NCBI RefSeq assembly: GCF_009208775.1 | Contig: NZ_WFLM01000001.1 | Span: 186,001-250,000, forward strand | Direction of reading: 5' to 3' | Length of the DNA stretch: 64,000 bases | DNA from: Silvanigrella paludirubra | GTDB taxonomy: Bacteria; Bdellovibrionota_B; Oligoflexia; Silvanigrellales; Silvanigrellaceae | Part shown: one piece after another, positions 8,473 to 16,994 of the stretch | Numbering within the stretch: the stretch's first letter is position 1 | Layout: the number at the start of each line of letters is the position of its first letter | Notes under the pieces: model-generated | Seen by the model: only the letters and a program-made list of their open reading frames with translations | Database searches by the model: none | What the model was told of the DNA's origin: nothing | Translations under genes and position numbers: made by a program

Positions 8473-10947
8473 TTATCTTGCTACTAAATCTAAATCAAGA
8501 TGTTCTGGAAAAATTATTGGATTTGGACAAACTCGAATTGTATATGTTCTAATTTCTGGATTTTTTGTCTCAAGATCTATCGCATAAATAAATTGATTAT
8601 GCGTGGGATCTGTCTCAACAAAAACTAAATTAACATCTTTTCTATCACTTATGCCATACATATTATCCGAATTTTCAAGAACTAAAGAAACTTCTAACCA
8701 ATTCTCAGGGAATGGGGAATGAATTTCTAATTGTAAGGAAACATTTTCTCCTACAATTACAGTGTCAGATGGTTTTAATTCGGTTCTTGTAATTTGAACT
8801 TCTTTCCATTTTTCTTTTAAAAATTGGACATTGTTAATATGTTTTTTTAAGGATTCAATTTGCCCATCAGAATGAATGGACCAATTTTCGTGAAATTTTG
8901 CTGCTGGTAAATAGGATTTAGAAATATAGTCTGCAAGCATTCTGTGAGCACTAAATTTTGGAGTTAATACAGAAATAGATTTTTTCATTTTCTCAATCCA
9001 TTCTGTAGGTATTTTAGAGCTATAATAAAGAGGTATAATCTCATATTCTAATGTGTCATATAAACTAACTGCATCTCTATCATCACGATTGTTTTCATTT
9101 AAAACTTCTTCCCGGTTTCCTATACTCCAGCCAAGATCGGGATCAAAGGCTTCATCCCACCATCCATCTAAGATGGAAAAATTTAATCCACCATTTAAGG
9201 CTACTTTAATACCACTCGTTCCTGAAGCTTCTAAAGGACGAATCGGTGTATTTAACCAAACATCAACGCCTCTCACAAGTTTTTGCGCAATATGCATGTC
9301 ATAATTTTCAAGAAAAATAATTCGACTGCTTAATTTTTCATTTTGAATTGATTTGACCACTTTTTGAATAATTTCTTTTCCTAAATTATCTGCAGGATGT
9401 GCTTTTCCTGAAATTATTAGTTGAACTGGTTTTTCCGAATTTAATAATATTTTTTTTAGGCGATCAATATTTCTAAAAATAAGATGACCTCTTTTATAAC
9501 TCGCAAAACGTCGAGCAAAACCTATGGTTAAATATTCTGCTGATAGTTCTGATTTAGGTATTGTAGATATCAAACGACTTTTTCTGTTAAGATGTACATT
9601 CCATAGTTCAGAATTAGGAATGTTTTCGACTCTTTTCCAAATATTTGGTTCATTTAATTTTGCGTCCCATCCTTTGCCAAGATAAAAATCAAATAACTCA
9701 ACAAGCTCATTACACAACCATGTGCGTGTATGAACTCCATTCGTAATTCCATTAATAGGAATTTCATTTTCAGTAAGTGTTGGCCACAATGGCTTCCAAA
9801 TTTTTTTAGAAACTTTTTTATGAAGTTGGCTTACTCCATTTCGGTGTCCACTTGTTCTTAACGCAAAAACGGGCATAGAAAATTCAGAATGATTGTCTGG
9901 CGAACGCCCTAAATTATAAAACTCTTCATCTGAAATTCCATATTTTTCAAAAATATTTCCTAAATATTTTGATAACATTTGAATTGGAAAAGCATCATTG
10001 CCTGCTGGAACAGGTGTATGGACTGTAAATATTTGTGTTCCTTTAGTTGCAATTAATGCTTCTTGCCAATTTAATCCTTTTTTAATAAATTGAGAAATTC
10101 TTTCTAATGTTAAAAAAGCAGAGTGTCCTTCATTTAAATGATATACGGCGGGCGATATATTTAGTTTTTGGAGAGCTTTTATACCTCCAACTCCTAAAAC
10201 AATCTCTTGTTGAATGCGTAACTCTTGTCCACCAGAATATAGTCTTGATGTGATATTTCTGCTCTCATATGAATTTTCTCTTACATTTGTGTCTAATAAA
10301 AATAGTGGAATTCTTCCAACATTTAATTTCCATATTTGTGAATAAACAGTTTCACCAGCAATATTTACATCTATTAATAACGGTTTATTTGTTGATTCTG
10401 TAACAAGTTGCATTGGTAAATAAAAAGGATCATTTGGATCATAATTTTCATTTTGCCAGCCATCACTATTTAAATTTTGCCTAAAGTAACCTTCAGAATA
10501 AAATAACCCAACTGCAACAAGCGGTAGGCAAAGGTCACTTGCTGTTTTTAAATGATCTCCTGATAAAACGCCAAGCCCTCCTGAATACAATAAAATGCTT
10601 TCATGTAAACCAAATTCCATTGAAAAATAAGCAATTTTATTTGCAGGATTATAATCTGTTACTTTTGTAACGCCATTTTCTAAATAATTTTTAAACTCAT
10701 TATAAACTTCATTTAAATGTTCTAAAAAACCATTGTCTTCTTTTAAATTTTCCCAAGTAGATGAGGGTAGTGTATTTAATAACTTTAAAGGACAAGGACC
10801 ACTTGCTTCGTATTCTTGAGGATCTATTCTTCTAAATAAATTAATAGCGTTGCTGTTCCATGACCACCAAACATTGCGAGCAAGATCCCAGAGTGGTTCT
10901 AAATTTTTTGGTAATGACGATCGAATATGGAGTTGAATAGTACGCAT
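8473..10947 (-). CDS. glgP: Alpha-glucan (glycogen/maltodextrin) phosphorylase
   Basis: An 824-residue GT35 enzyme that releases glucose-1-phosphate from alpha-1,4-glucan with pyridoxal phosphate. The N-terminus has the DUF3417-type segment (PLWDLARNVWWSWN) found in the short bacterial/archaeal phosphorylases. Next come the family blocks AYFSMEFGLHESI, YSGGLGVLSGDHLK, NEGHSAFL and the PLP-lysine block EASGTSGIKVALNGGLNFS (Lys about residue 580), then DGWWDEAFD. It is the first gene of the glucan operon. The C-terminal portion after about residue 700 is beta-rich, as in this subgroup. Confidence 0.94.
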   Translation of the reverse strand: MRTIQLHIRSSLPKNLEPLWDLARNVWWSWNSNAINLFRRIDPQEYEASGPCPLKLLNTLPSSTWENLKEDNGFLEHLNEVYNEFKNYLENGVTKVTDYNPANKIAYFSMEFGLHESILLYSGGLGVLSGDHLKTASDLCLPLVAVGLFYSEGYFRQNLNSDGWQNENYDPNDPFYLPMQLVTESTNKPLLIDVNIAGETVYSQIWKLNVGRIPLFLLDTNVRENSYESRNITSRLYSGGQELRIQQEIVLGVGGIKALQKLNISPAVYHLNEGHSAFLTLERISQFIKKGLNWQEALIATKGTQIFTVHTPVPAGNDAFPIQMLSKYLGNIFEKYGISDEEFYNLGRSPDNHSEFSMPVFALRTSGHRNGVSQLHKKVSKKIWKPLWPTLTENEIPINGITNGVHTRTWLCNELVELFDFYLGKGWDAKLNEPNIWKRVENIPNSELWNVHLNRKSRLISTIPKSELSAEYLTIGFARRFASYKRGHLIFRNIDRLKKILLNSEKPVQLIISGKAHPADNLGKEIIQKVVKSIQNEKLSSRIIFLENYDMHIAQKLVRGVDVWLNTPIRPLEASGTSGIKVALNGGLNFSILDGWWDEAFDPDLGWSIGNREEVLNENNRDDRDAVSLYDTLEYEIIPLYYSSKIPTEWIEKMKKSISVLTPKFSAHRMLADYISKSYLPAAKFHENWSIHSDGQIESLKKHINNVQFLKEKWKEVQITRTELKPSDTVIVGENVSLQLEIHSPFPENWLEVSLVLENSDNMYGISDRKDVNLVFVETDPTHNQFIYAIDLETKNPEIRTYTIRVCPNPIIFPEHLDLDLVAR

Positions 10948-11010
10948 TTATATTCCCCTAATTTTTTTGCCAATAAATATTGACTTGTAATTTAGAGAAT
11001 TGCAACTATT

Positions 11011-11853
11011 CTAATTCAGTTTGTAACCTAAGAAAATTCTATTTAACCATAATTGACTAGATGGATTCAGGGTTTCTGCATTTTTCCATTCTGTTACATT
11101 GGCGAGAATAGATTTTGCAATAACGAGAAAAGAAGGGTCTTTTTTTAATCTTTCATTTGTAGCCAAAACAATTAAGTCTTGCAATAAATTTGCTTGATAT
11201 TCTTTTGAGAGTTTTTCTGATATTTCAAGAACACTTTTTATTTCATTTAAAGTTACGGTTTTGGTTTCTTTTTCTTGAAGTGAATTTACAAGATTTGGCA
11301 TGAAATTTTTAAAGGAATCTATTTGTAACTTTATTAAATTAAAATCTTCTTGAGAGATGCTATCAAGAATGCTTTTTTTCGAAATTTCTTTAAAATGAAT
11401 AAAAACTTTTTGGCAGCGACTCGAAATTGTGGGAAGTACAAGACTTAGATTTTTTGTCGTGAGGATAAAAATTGATTTTGCTTGAGGTTCTTCCAAAGAC
11501 TTTAAAAGAGCATTTGCTGAATTTGTATTCATTCTTTCACAGTTTTCAATGAAAAATAAACGTCTTTTTCCTTCTGAGGGTTGGTAAAGAACCAATTCTT
11601 TGATTTTAGCTAAGTCTTCTATTCGTAAAATTTTGCGTGTTCTGTCAGCAATAAAAATATCATTATGACTAGCGGCGATATCAAAAAGAGAAACATCATT
11701 TGTTTGAAAAAGCGCGACTCCTGAAATTTCTTTCACAAGTGTTTTAAAATGCTCTTCTGGAAAACTCATATTTTCAAATTGTTTACAAACTAAGAGTAGG
11801 GCGTGATGTTTGTAATCTTGAATGTTTTTAATGAACTCTTCAAATGAATTCAT
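11011..11853 (-). CDS. holB: DNA polymerase III delta-prime subunit (HolB)
   Basis: A 280-residue clamp-loader AAA-type subunit. The N-terminal part lacks a usable Walker A loop, as is normal for delta-prime. The conserved GKRRLFFIENCERMNTNSANA, LLKSLEEP and the SRC motif (TISSRCQKV) are present. Together with delta and gamma/tau it loads the beta clamp on DNA. It overlaps tmk by 4 bases (stop/start overlap), the common tmk-holB pairing. The C-terminal domain is short and diverged, so identification rests on the SRC block and the context. Confidence 0.88.
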   Translation of the reverse strand: MNSFEEFIKNIQDYKHHALLLVCKQFENMSFPEEHFKTLVKEISGVALFQTNDVSLFDIAASHNDIFIADRTRKILRIEDLAKIKELVLYQPSEGKRRLFFIENCERMNTNSANALLKSLEEPQAKSIFILTTKNLSLVLPTISSRCQKVFIHFKEISKKSILDSISQEDFNLIKLQIDSFKNFMPNLVNSLQEKETKTVTLNEIKSVLEISEKLSKEYQANLLQDLIVLATNERLKKDPSFLVIAKSILANVTEWKNAETLNPSSQLWLNRIFLGYKLN

Positions 11854-12506
11854 AATGTAATTCCTAAATGAGTCAAAATAGATTGTTTTATTTCTTTAAA
11901 AATCTCTTCAATAGATAAATTTGCATTGATAAGGATTCTTTTTGGTACTTTACCATTTGGATAAGTAAATGGTGTATTTAAAATTTTAAGATAACCATCT
12001 TTAATTAAAAAATGAATATTTTTTTGTTGGGAGTCCATACGGTCTTGTTGTCGTTGTTTTTCACTGTGGATGCGTTTGACCGCTGTATTTGGGTCAGCAA
12101 TAAAAACAAATGTGAGATCGGGTATTAAATTATCAATAATTTGTTTTGAAATACTATCAACAACATCTTTATTAATATTGCCTAAAATACATTGATAAAC
12201 ATATGTGCTATCTAAAAATCGATCACATAAAACAAAATGGCCTTTTTTAAGCTCGGGTTGAATGATTTTTTGAATATGTTGCGCTCGTGCCGCAGATACC
12301 AACAAAAGTTCTGTGAGCGGAAGAGGGGCGTCATTATGCGTGTTAACTTGCTTAAATAAAGAGCGAATGCTTTCGGCAAAGGGCGTGCCACCAGGTTCAC
12401 GAGTTGAGGTGCAAGGAATGCCAAGTTGTTTTATGGCTGTAAAAAGAAGTTCTATTTGAGTACTTTTCCCAACACCTTCGCCACCTTCAAATACTATAAA
12501 TGCCAT
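11850..12506 (-). CDS. tmk: Thymidylate kinase
   Basis: A 218-residue kinase that phosphorylates dTMP to dTDP. The P-loop is VFEGGEGVGKST near residue 5. The TMP-binding and lid blocks are TREPGGTPFAESIR, LCDRFLDSTYVYQ and KQRQQDRMDSQ. Length fits the family. It precedes holB, with a 4-base overlap giving translational coupling. Confidence 0.96.
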   Translation of the reverse strand: MAFIVFEGGEGVGKSTQIELLFTAIKQLGIPCTSTREPGGTPFAESIRSLFKQVNTHNDAPLPLTELLLVSAARAQHIQKIIQPELKKGHFVLCDRFLDSTYVYQCILGNINKDVVDSISKQIIDNLIPDLTFVFIADPNTAVKRIHSEKQRQQDRMDSQQKNIHFLIKDGYLKILNTPFTYPNGKVPKRILINANLSIEEIFKEIKQSILTHLGITL

Positions 12507-12623
12507 TTGTGTTCCCTGGTTAAATGCAGTTTTTACCGAGGGGCAATCCCCTACGCTTAGCTAACATAGAACATGACCGAAAGGGAGAGAAGTGGAAAAT
12601 AGAATTTGATGGAGGTCTTTCTC

Positions 12624-13115
12624 ATGGAAAAGTTAGATCTTGATTTAACAGGTGTCTCAGCTTATTCCGACTCTTCTCATGCCCGTGATAGAGAACTTTG
12701 GAGAGGGTTTTTAAGCTATGCATTACCAGTGGTTATGGCTCATGATGTGGAAAATTTAGAAAAATATCTAGCAGAAGCTGTCGTTTATTCTTTTGATGAG
12801 CTTACGGCGAAAGGCAGTGAAAATGCTTCACAAGCAGAAGTCATTCGCTGTATTTCTACTTTGCTTGCAAAAGAAATTGGAGTTCCGCCTGAGTTTGCTT
12901 TGGCATCTTTTTATGAAGGTGAAGTCCCAACAAAGCTTTATAAAATTAAATACAAACCCCTAAAAAAGAGCGTCAAAGTGCATCAAGAAGATAAAATGAT
13001 TGGAGGCTGGCTTGCCGATTTGGCTAAAGTCCAAGAAGATAAAAAGTTTATTAAGACTGTAGAAACATGGAAAAAATGGTTGTTACAGGATAAACCCTAT
13101 TCAAAAGTAGGATAA
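12624..13115 (+). CDS. Conserved-looking protein of unknown function
   Basis: A 163-residue soluble protein. GGAGGT at 12611-12616 sits 7 bases before the ATG at 12624, so that start is preferred over the ATG at 12606. The N-terminus is acidic (MEKLDLDLTGVSAYSDSS). The centre is helical with a GVPPEFALASFYEGE block and the C-terminus is basic with a WKKWLL helix. There is no signal peptide or membrane segment. I do not recognise the family. Its stop lies on the edge of the hairpin that terminates the convergent RRM gene. Confidence 0.75.
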   Translation: MEKLDLDLTGVSAYSDSSHARDRELWRGFLSYALPVVMAHDVENLEKYLAEAVVYSFDELTAKGSENASQAEVIRCISTLLAKEIGVPPEFALASFYEGEVPTKLYKIKYKPLKKSVKVHQEDKMIGGWLADLAKVQEDKKFIKTVETWKKWLLQDKPYSKVG

Positions 13116-13150
13116 AAAAATAGCCTAGTTATGAGACATAACTAGGCTAT
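13114..13150 (-). terminator. Intrinsic terminator for the RRM protein gene
   Basis: A 14-bp perfect inverted repeat (13120-13133 with 13137-13150, loop AGA) is followed, reading the minus strand, by seven T residues at 13120-13114. It lies about 40 bases past the RRM gene stop. It also abuts the stop of the convergent plus-strand gene, so it may slow transcription from both sides. Confidence 0.88.
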
Positions 13151-13191
13151 CCAATTTCATGAAAAATCAAAAAATTTGGCTTTTGTGCTGA

Positions 13192-13518
13192 TTAATAGCG
13201 AGGTGGACGTCCTTGACGCTCACCACCACGGTGTCCGCCGCCGTTAAATCCGCCACGGTTGTTGCGTGGTTCTGGAGGGCGTGCTGGGTTAACAACCATA
13301 GGGCGATTGTTTAGCTCACTACCATTAAACATTTCGATTGCTTTATCAGCATCTTCTTTTGATTCCATTTCGACAAAACAAAAACCTTTAAAACGGCCAG
13401 TTTCGCGATCCATTACAGCGCGAACAGAAGCTACTTTGCCTGCTTTTTCAAAAAGGCTTGCGATATCATTCTCTGTTGCTGAAAAAGGCAAATTGCCTAC
13501 GTATAACTTGGTACCCAC
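13192..13518 (-). CDS. RRM-domain RNA-binding protein with Gly/Arg-rich tail
   Basis: A 108-residue protein with one RNA recognition motif. RNP2 is KLYVGNLPF, RNP1 is GRFKGFCFVEM, and the family GKVASVRAVMDRETG block lies between them. It ends in a Gly/Arg/Pro-rich tail (NRGGFNGGGHRGG). This is the layout of small bacterial Rbp proteins that act as RNA chaperones, often in cold. I choose GTG at 13518 because GGAG lies 5 bases upstream and the next codons begin the RRM. The upstream in-frame ATG at 13635 would add 39 residues unlike the family. A leader of up to about 200 bases precedes it. Confidence 0.93.
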   Translation of the reverse strand: MGTKLYVGNLPFSATENDIASLFEKAGKVASVRAVMDRETGRFKGFCFVEMESKEDADKAIEMFNGSELNNRPMVVNPARPPEPRNNRGGFNGGGHRGGERQGRPPRY

Positions 13519-13724
13519 AGGATCTCCAGTTGAATTGTACACGTGCCGATCAAACACAAAAGCCCCATGCCACGCGTTGTATCGAACAGTAAAACTTTGA
13601 GACAATCGGTGGCTCTGAAAACTTTCAAGACGCACGGAGTATTCTCAATCTTGAGTGTTTCACGGAACGTGTTTACTTGCAAGAGAAAAATGTTGCAGTA
13701 GAAAAAATCAGTCGTAATAATTAG
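13519..13724 (-). promoter_or_regulatory. Leader/promoter region of the RRM protein gene
   Basis: Roughly 200 bases without a convincing gene. The half nearest the RRM start is clearly richer in GC than its surroundings and stays open in frame, as a long structured 5' leader might. The promoter itself was not located. Confidence 0.35.
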
Positions 13725-14312
13725 TTAAAAGATTAAAAAAGTAGCTTCGCAGCCGTAACCCCATTTATATCTTTTGTCGTTTTGCACTATTATGTATCGA
13801 ATAAAGGGTTCAAAAACAATTAATCCTTTAAGTATTGGAAATCCTAAACCTAATTGAAATTGAGAAAAAGGGATATTTTCAGTCCCTGAAATGTCATCCA
13901 CAGCATAGGTAATTGGGTACTGAGTTATAAATTTTGTTTGTCTGTAAATATATCCAAATGAATAACTTAAGCTTGGAATAACAACCCAGTCATATAAAAT
14001 TCCTGTTTCCAAAGAATATCTAAAATCTTTTTCTTCAATTCTCAAAGCCTTAGGCATGTCAGGCTGTTGCCACGAATAATTCATTCGAAAGCCAGGACGA
14101 AACCAAATGCTTTTGTATAGAGGGAGATATCCATATGTGACAATTTCAGGAGCAATCTGTTTAAATGTAGTTTCTCCGTATTCTTCCCGAACATAAAAAC
14201 TAGCGCCGCCTCCCACTGCTAAGTGAAAGTTTTTTTTATCGGCAAAAGCAACTTTAGCTATAAAAAAATGTAGAAAAATAAAAAATAAATATAAAAATTT
14301 TCGTTTTTTCAT
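13725..14312 (-). CDS. Exported beta-barrel-like outer membrane protein, unknown
   Basis: A 195-residue protein with a signal peptide (MKKRKFLYLFFIFLHFFIAK then VAFA) and a mature part of alternating hydrophobic and aromatic residues (FHLAVGGGASFYVRE, SLSYSFGYIYRQ) ending in a hydrophobic strand with a terminal Phe. This fits a small outer membrane barrel. The ATG at 14312 overlaps the stop of the upstream metalloprotease gene (ATGA at 14312-14309), so translation is coupled. The function is unknown. Confidence 0.72.
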   Translation of the reverse strand: MKKRKFLYLFFIFLHFFIAKVAFADKKNFHLAVGGGASFYVREEYGETTFKQIAPEIVTYGYLPLYKSIWFRPGFRMNYSWQQPDMPKALRIEEKDFRYSLETGILYDWVVIPSLSYSFGYIYRQTKFITQYPITYAVDDISGTENIPFSQFQLGLGFPILKGLIVFEPFIRYIIVQNDKRYKWGYGCEATFLIF

Positions 14313-15598
14313 GTGCAACCCACACGATAAGTGCTTGGAAAACCAACAGATCCAAAATTTGCTTTTAATTGAGTGCAAATTTGAGTTTGTGTTGCCCCCG
14401 ATCCTATTTGCGTTAAAAAGGAATTAAAAAAAGATCCTAAAATGAGGCCGTTGTAATCGGAATTATTGCTGTCTCCTGGGCTAGGTTTACAATAGTCATA
14501 AAATTTTATTAAACTACTGCTTGGTAAATTACTCATGTTACTTTTTGTTGTTTTAATGGCATTCGTCACTAAAGTCATAAAAGCACCACGAGCCAAACTT
14601 CCTGATAAAGAAGTTTGATCATACCCTAAGTTTTTTTGAGCATTAAATAGAGCATTGGCAAATAAAGTACCAATACAATAAAAACTTTGTTCACAGGTGG
14701 AATTAGATGAATCTGCTACTCCTCCTGTGATGTTGTCATAAGTAAACGTGATGGTAGAAAAATTTCTTTGAGTTCCTCCGTTACCAAAATCGATGCTATT
14801 TTGAAGAATATTTGTACTTCCTGTTAAAGTATAACTATTCATATCTGCGAATCCTTCATTTAATCCACGGATAACATATTCCTGGTTTAATCTGTCACAA
14901 TCAGGGGTGCTCCCATTATCAAATGCCAATTCCCAAATAGAATGTCCAAATTCATGAGCAATTACTTGTAAATTTGCGGCAAGGGGAATGTTTTCTAAAT
15001 TTGATCTTTGAAACATGATAAATTGATGTGCTCCAGGCACATAGGCCGCATTTAATTTTCCAGAGGATTGAATTGTGCTGCCATCGCTTTCTAGAATAAT
15101 TTTTGGTTCAAAAAAGATACGAATTTTTCCATATTTTGAAAAAATAGAGTCCATTGAATATCCAGTCATAGTTTGGATATTGTTTGCAACAACATCAAAC
15201 TGATAATAAGAAGAAAGCATAGCTAAGGTAGAATAATCTTTTGGAACAACAACACCATTTTTAACATTATATCTTAAATTTAAATCTTTGGACTGCTCGA
15301 AACTTTTTGCTGAGACAATTGATCCAGATACATAACTTGCTTTTAAAATCCCGCCAAAAACAAAATTAAAATAATTTCCATTTAAAGAGTTAAGATCCTG
15401 TAACCAAGTAAAAGTTGCTTTATCAAATTTAAATGTTGGTGCTTCAGAGCGTTTTTGGGTTGAAGTCATGCTATTCATTTGTAAGACTTCAGCAGTGTAA
15501 GGTGGGCCAGGGGCCTTATCTTGATTTGTACAGTTATTTATAAATACAAATAAAGTACAAATAATAAATAATTTAAAAAATTTTTTCTTTTGGACCAA
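14309..15598 (-). CDS. Exported lipoprotein-like zinc metalloprotease (HExxH)
   Basis: A 429-residue protein. The N-terminus is a basic-hydrophobic signal ending in a weak lipobox (FVFINNC, Cys about 23), so it is probably surface-anchored. The active-site motif IAHEFGHSIWE lies near residue 216. About 30 residues on, GLNEGFADMNS could provide the third zinc ligand (Glu) of a gluzincin-type peptidase. The rest shows no family I can name. Its stop overlaps the start of the beta-barrel gene downstream, suggesting the two work together. The substrate is unknown. Confidence 0.75.
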   Translation of the reverse strand: MVQKKKFFKLFIICTLFVFINNCTNQDKAPGPPYTAEVLQMNSMTSTQKRSEAPTFKFDKATFTWLQDLNSLNGNYFNFVFGGILKASYVSGSIVSAKSFEQSKDLNLRYNVKNGVVVPKDYSTLAMLSSYYQFDVVANNIQTMTGYSMDSIFSKYGKIRIFFEPKIILESDGSTIQSSGKLNAAYVPGAHQFIMFQRSNLENIPLAANLQVIAHEFGHSIWELAFDNGSTPDCDRLNQEYVIRGLNEGFADMNSYTLTGSTNILQNSIDFGNGGTQRNFSTITFTYDNITGGVADSSNSTCEQSFYCIGTLFANALFNAQKNLGYDQTSLSGSLARGAFMTLVTNAIKTTKSNMSNLPSSSLIKFYDYCKPSPGDSNNSDYNGLILGSFFNSFLTQIGSGATQTQICTQLKANFGSVGFPSTYRVGCT

Positions 15599-15643
15599 GG
15601 TTTCATTCTCCTTTAAAAATAATTTATTTCATATTTAAATTTT

Positions 15644-16441
15644 TTAAAATAAAACTTGCCATCCCAGCCAAGGGCCTGAAACCAAATTTGTAAAATTCCA
15701 ATAACCAAAATTTAAATTTGATTCTTTCCCTGTTTTATAATTCAATAATATACGAACAAAAAAAGGAATAGATTGTGTGTTTGTGTTAAAATCTAGAGAA
15801 GTTTGTTGTCCAGGATCGTCATATGAAATGCTAAAGTAAGGAGAATATAAAAATTGTCCTTCTATACCAAATCTATCTGTAAAAAAAGTTTGATAACCCA
15901 AACCAAATGCAATGGCATTCAATGATAATTTAAAATATTTTTTATCATTAGAATCACCATTTTGAGAACTAAAATTAAGAGTATTAAAATGAAATGTTAA
16001 AATATTATTTGAGTTAAAAAAATAGGATGTATTATTTGTAAAATTGATTAACCAAGTTGTGTTTTCTGGAGTACTGCTTGAAGAAGGAATTAAAAAATAT
16101 CCTAAGTAACCAGTTATTACTGAACTTATAGATTTGTTACTAAAGAAACGGTATCTTGCTTTTAAAAATAAAAAAGGATTAAATGTAAATGAAGTAACAA
16201 GGGTTGATGCTGTATTTGTTCCTATAGTGAAATTGTCTGTTATTCCATAATCAAATCCGGTGAGCGGCAGATCAAAAGTAAAACGATTTTCTGGGACCAT
16301 TCCCGTGTCAAAGTAACCAGAAAAAAAACCTAAAGGAGTTTCTACCGGAGGGGTTTGCTCAATAAAGTCACTTCCTCTTTGAGCGTGGGCAGAAAATGTT
16401 ATAAAGAATGTTAAGAAACATAAAAGTGTAACTTGTTTCAA
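15644..16441 (-). CDS. Exported beta-barrel-like protein, unknown
   Basis: A 265-residue protein with a signal peptide cleaved after SAHA (residues 1-20) and a mature chain rich in Asn, Ser, Phe and Tyr with alternating strands such as FKLSLNAIAFGLGYQTFF and LNFGYWNFTNLVSGPWLG. This suggests an outer membrane barrel. It lies 45 bases upstream of the metalloprotease gene on the same strand, probably in one operon with it and the barrel at 13725-14312. No family was recognised. Confidence 0.68.
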   Translation of the reverse strand: MKQVTLLCFLTFFITFSAHAQRGSDFIEQTPPVETPLGFFSGYFDTGMVPENRFTFDLPLTGFDYGITDNFTIGTNTASTLVTSFTFNPFLFLKARYRFFSNKSISSVITGYLGYFLIPSSSSTPENTTWLINFTNNTSYFFNSNNILTFHFNTLNFSSQNGDSNDKKYFKLSLNAIAFGLGYQTFFTDRFGIEGQFLYSPYFSISYDDPGQQTSLDFNTNTQSIPFFVRILLNYKTGKESNLNFGYWNFTNLVSGPWLGWQVLF

Positions 16442-16497
16442 TTGGAATCTACCTTTGTAAAGAAGATAAACATTATAGTTAATGGAGTTTCAGAACT

Positions 16498-16815
16498 ATG
16501 CTAAAAAAAACTTTATATTTAAACATGCTTGTAGCTGTTTCTTTAACAACAACTTCATGCTTAACAGTTGGAAACCAATTTCCAAGTGTTGTAAATTGGA
16601 TCAAACCGAATGTTACAACAAAAACCGAAATTGAAAAAGCATTTGGCCCACCTTATCGTGTTGGTTATGATTCAGGAATGAAAACGTATTCTTATGGATA
16701 TTATAAGTATTCCCTTTTTTCTGAAAGCCAAACAAAAGATTTTACAATTCGATTTAATGAAAATATGACGGTCTATAACTATACATTTAGCAGTTCGTTT
16801 CCAGAAGATAAATAA
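16498..16815 (+). CDS. BamE/SmpA-like lipoprotein
   Basis: A 105-residue putative lipoprotein: signal MLKKTLYLNMLVAVSLTTTS then Cys 21. The mature part has the BamE/OmlA fold pattern. KPNVTTKTEIEKAFGPPYRVG is the helix plus the family GxP turn. Beta-strands (MKTYSYGYYKY, KDFTIRFNENMTVYNYTF) follow. True BamE assists the BAM complex in inserting outer membrane barrels; this may be a diverged paralog. It is divergently transcribed from the barrel gene at 15644. Confidence 0.72.
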   Translation: MLKKTLYLNMLVAVSLTTTSCLTVGNQFPSVVNWIKPNVTTKTEIEKAFGPPYRVGYDSGMKTYSYGYYKYSLFSESQTKDFTIRFNENMTVYNYTFSSSFPEDK

Positions 16816-16994
16816 TTTTAGTCTTTTAAATATCACGACTTAGTTTTTAAATAGCCAACTGCCGCAACAATTTGTTTCATCTTTTTTTATTGAAATTTAT
16901 GAAAAGAACTCATACTTAAGGATGTCAGTATAATAATGACTTAAATTTATTATTATATTTATATTCTATTATTGTCATGTAAGGGTTTCTTGTA
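16816..16994. other. Intergenic region
   Basis: About 180 bases, AT-rich towards the right. It should hold the promoter of the barrel gene at 16995. No hairpin with a T-run or RNA gene was seen. Confidence 0.35.

Noticed and set aside
13519-13635. N-terminal extension of the RRM protein from ATG 13635
   Set aside because: The extra residues are unlike RRM proteins and the GTG at 13518 has a well-spaced GGAG.
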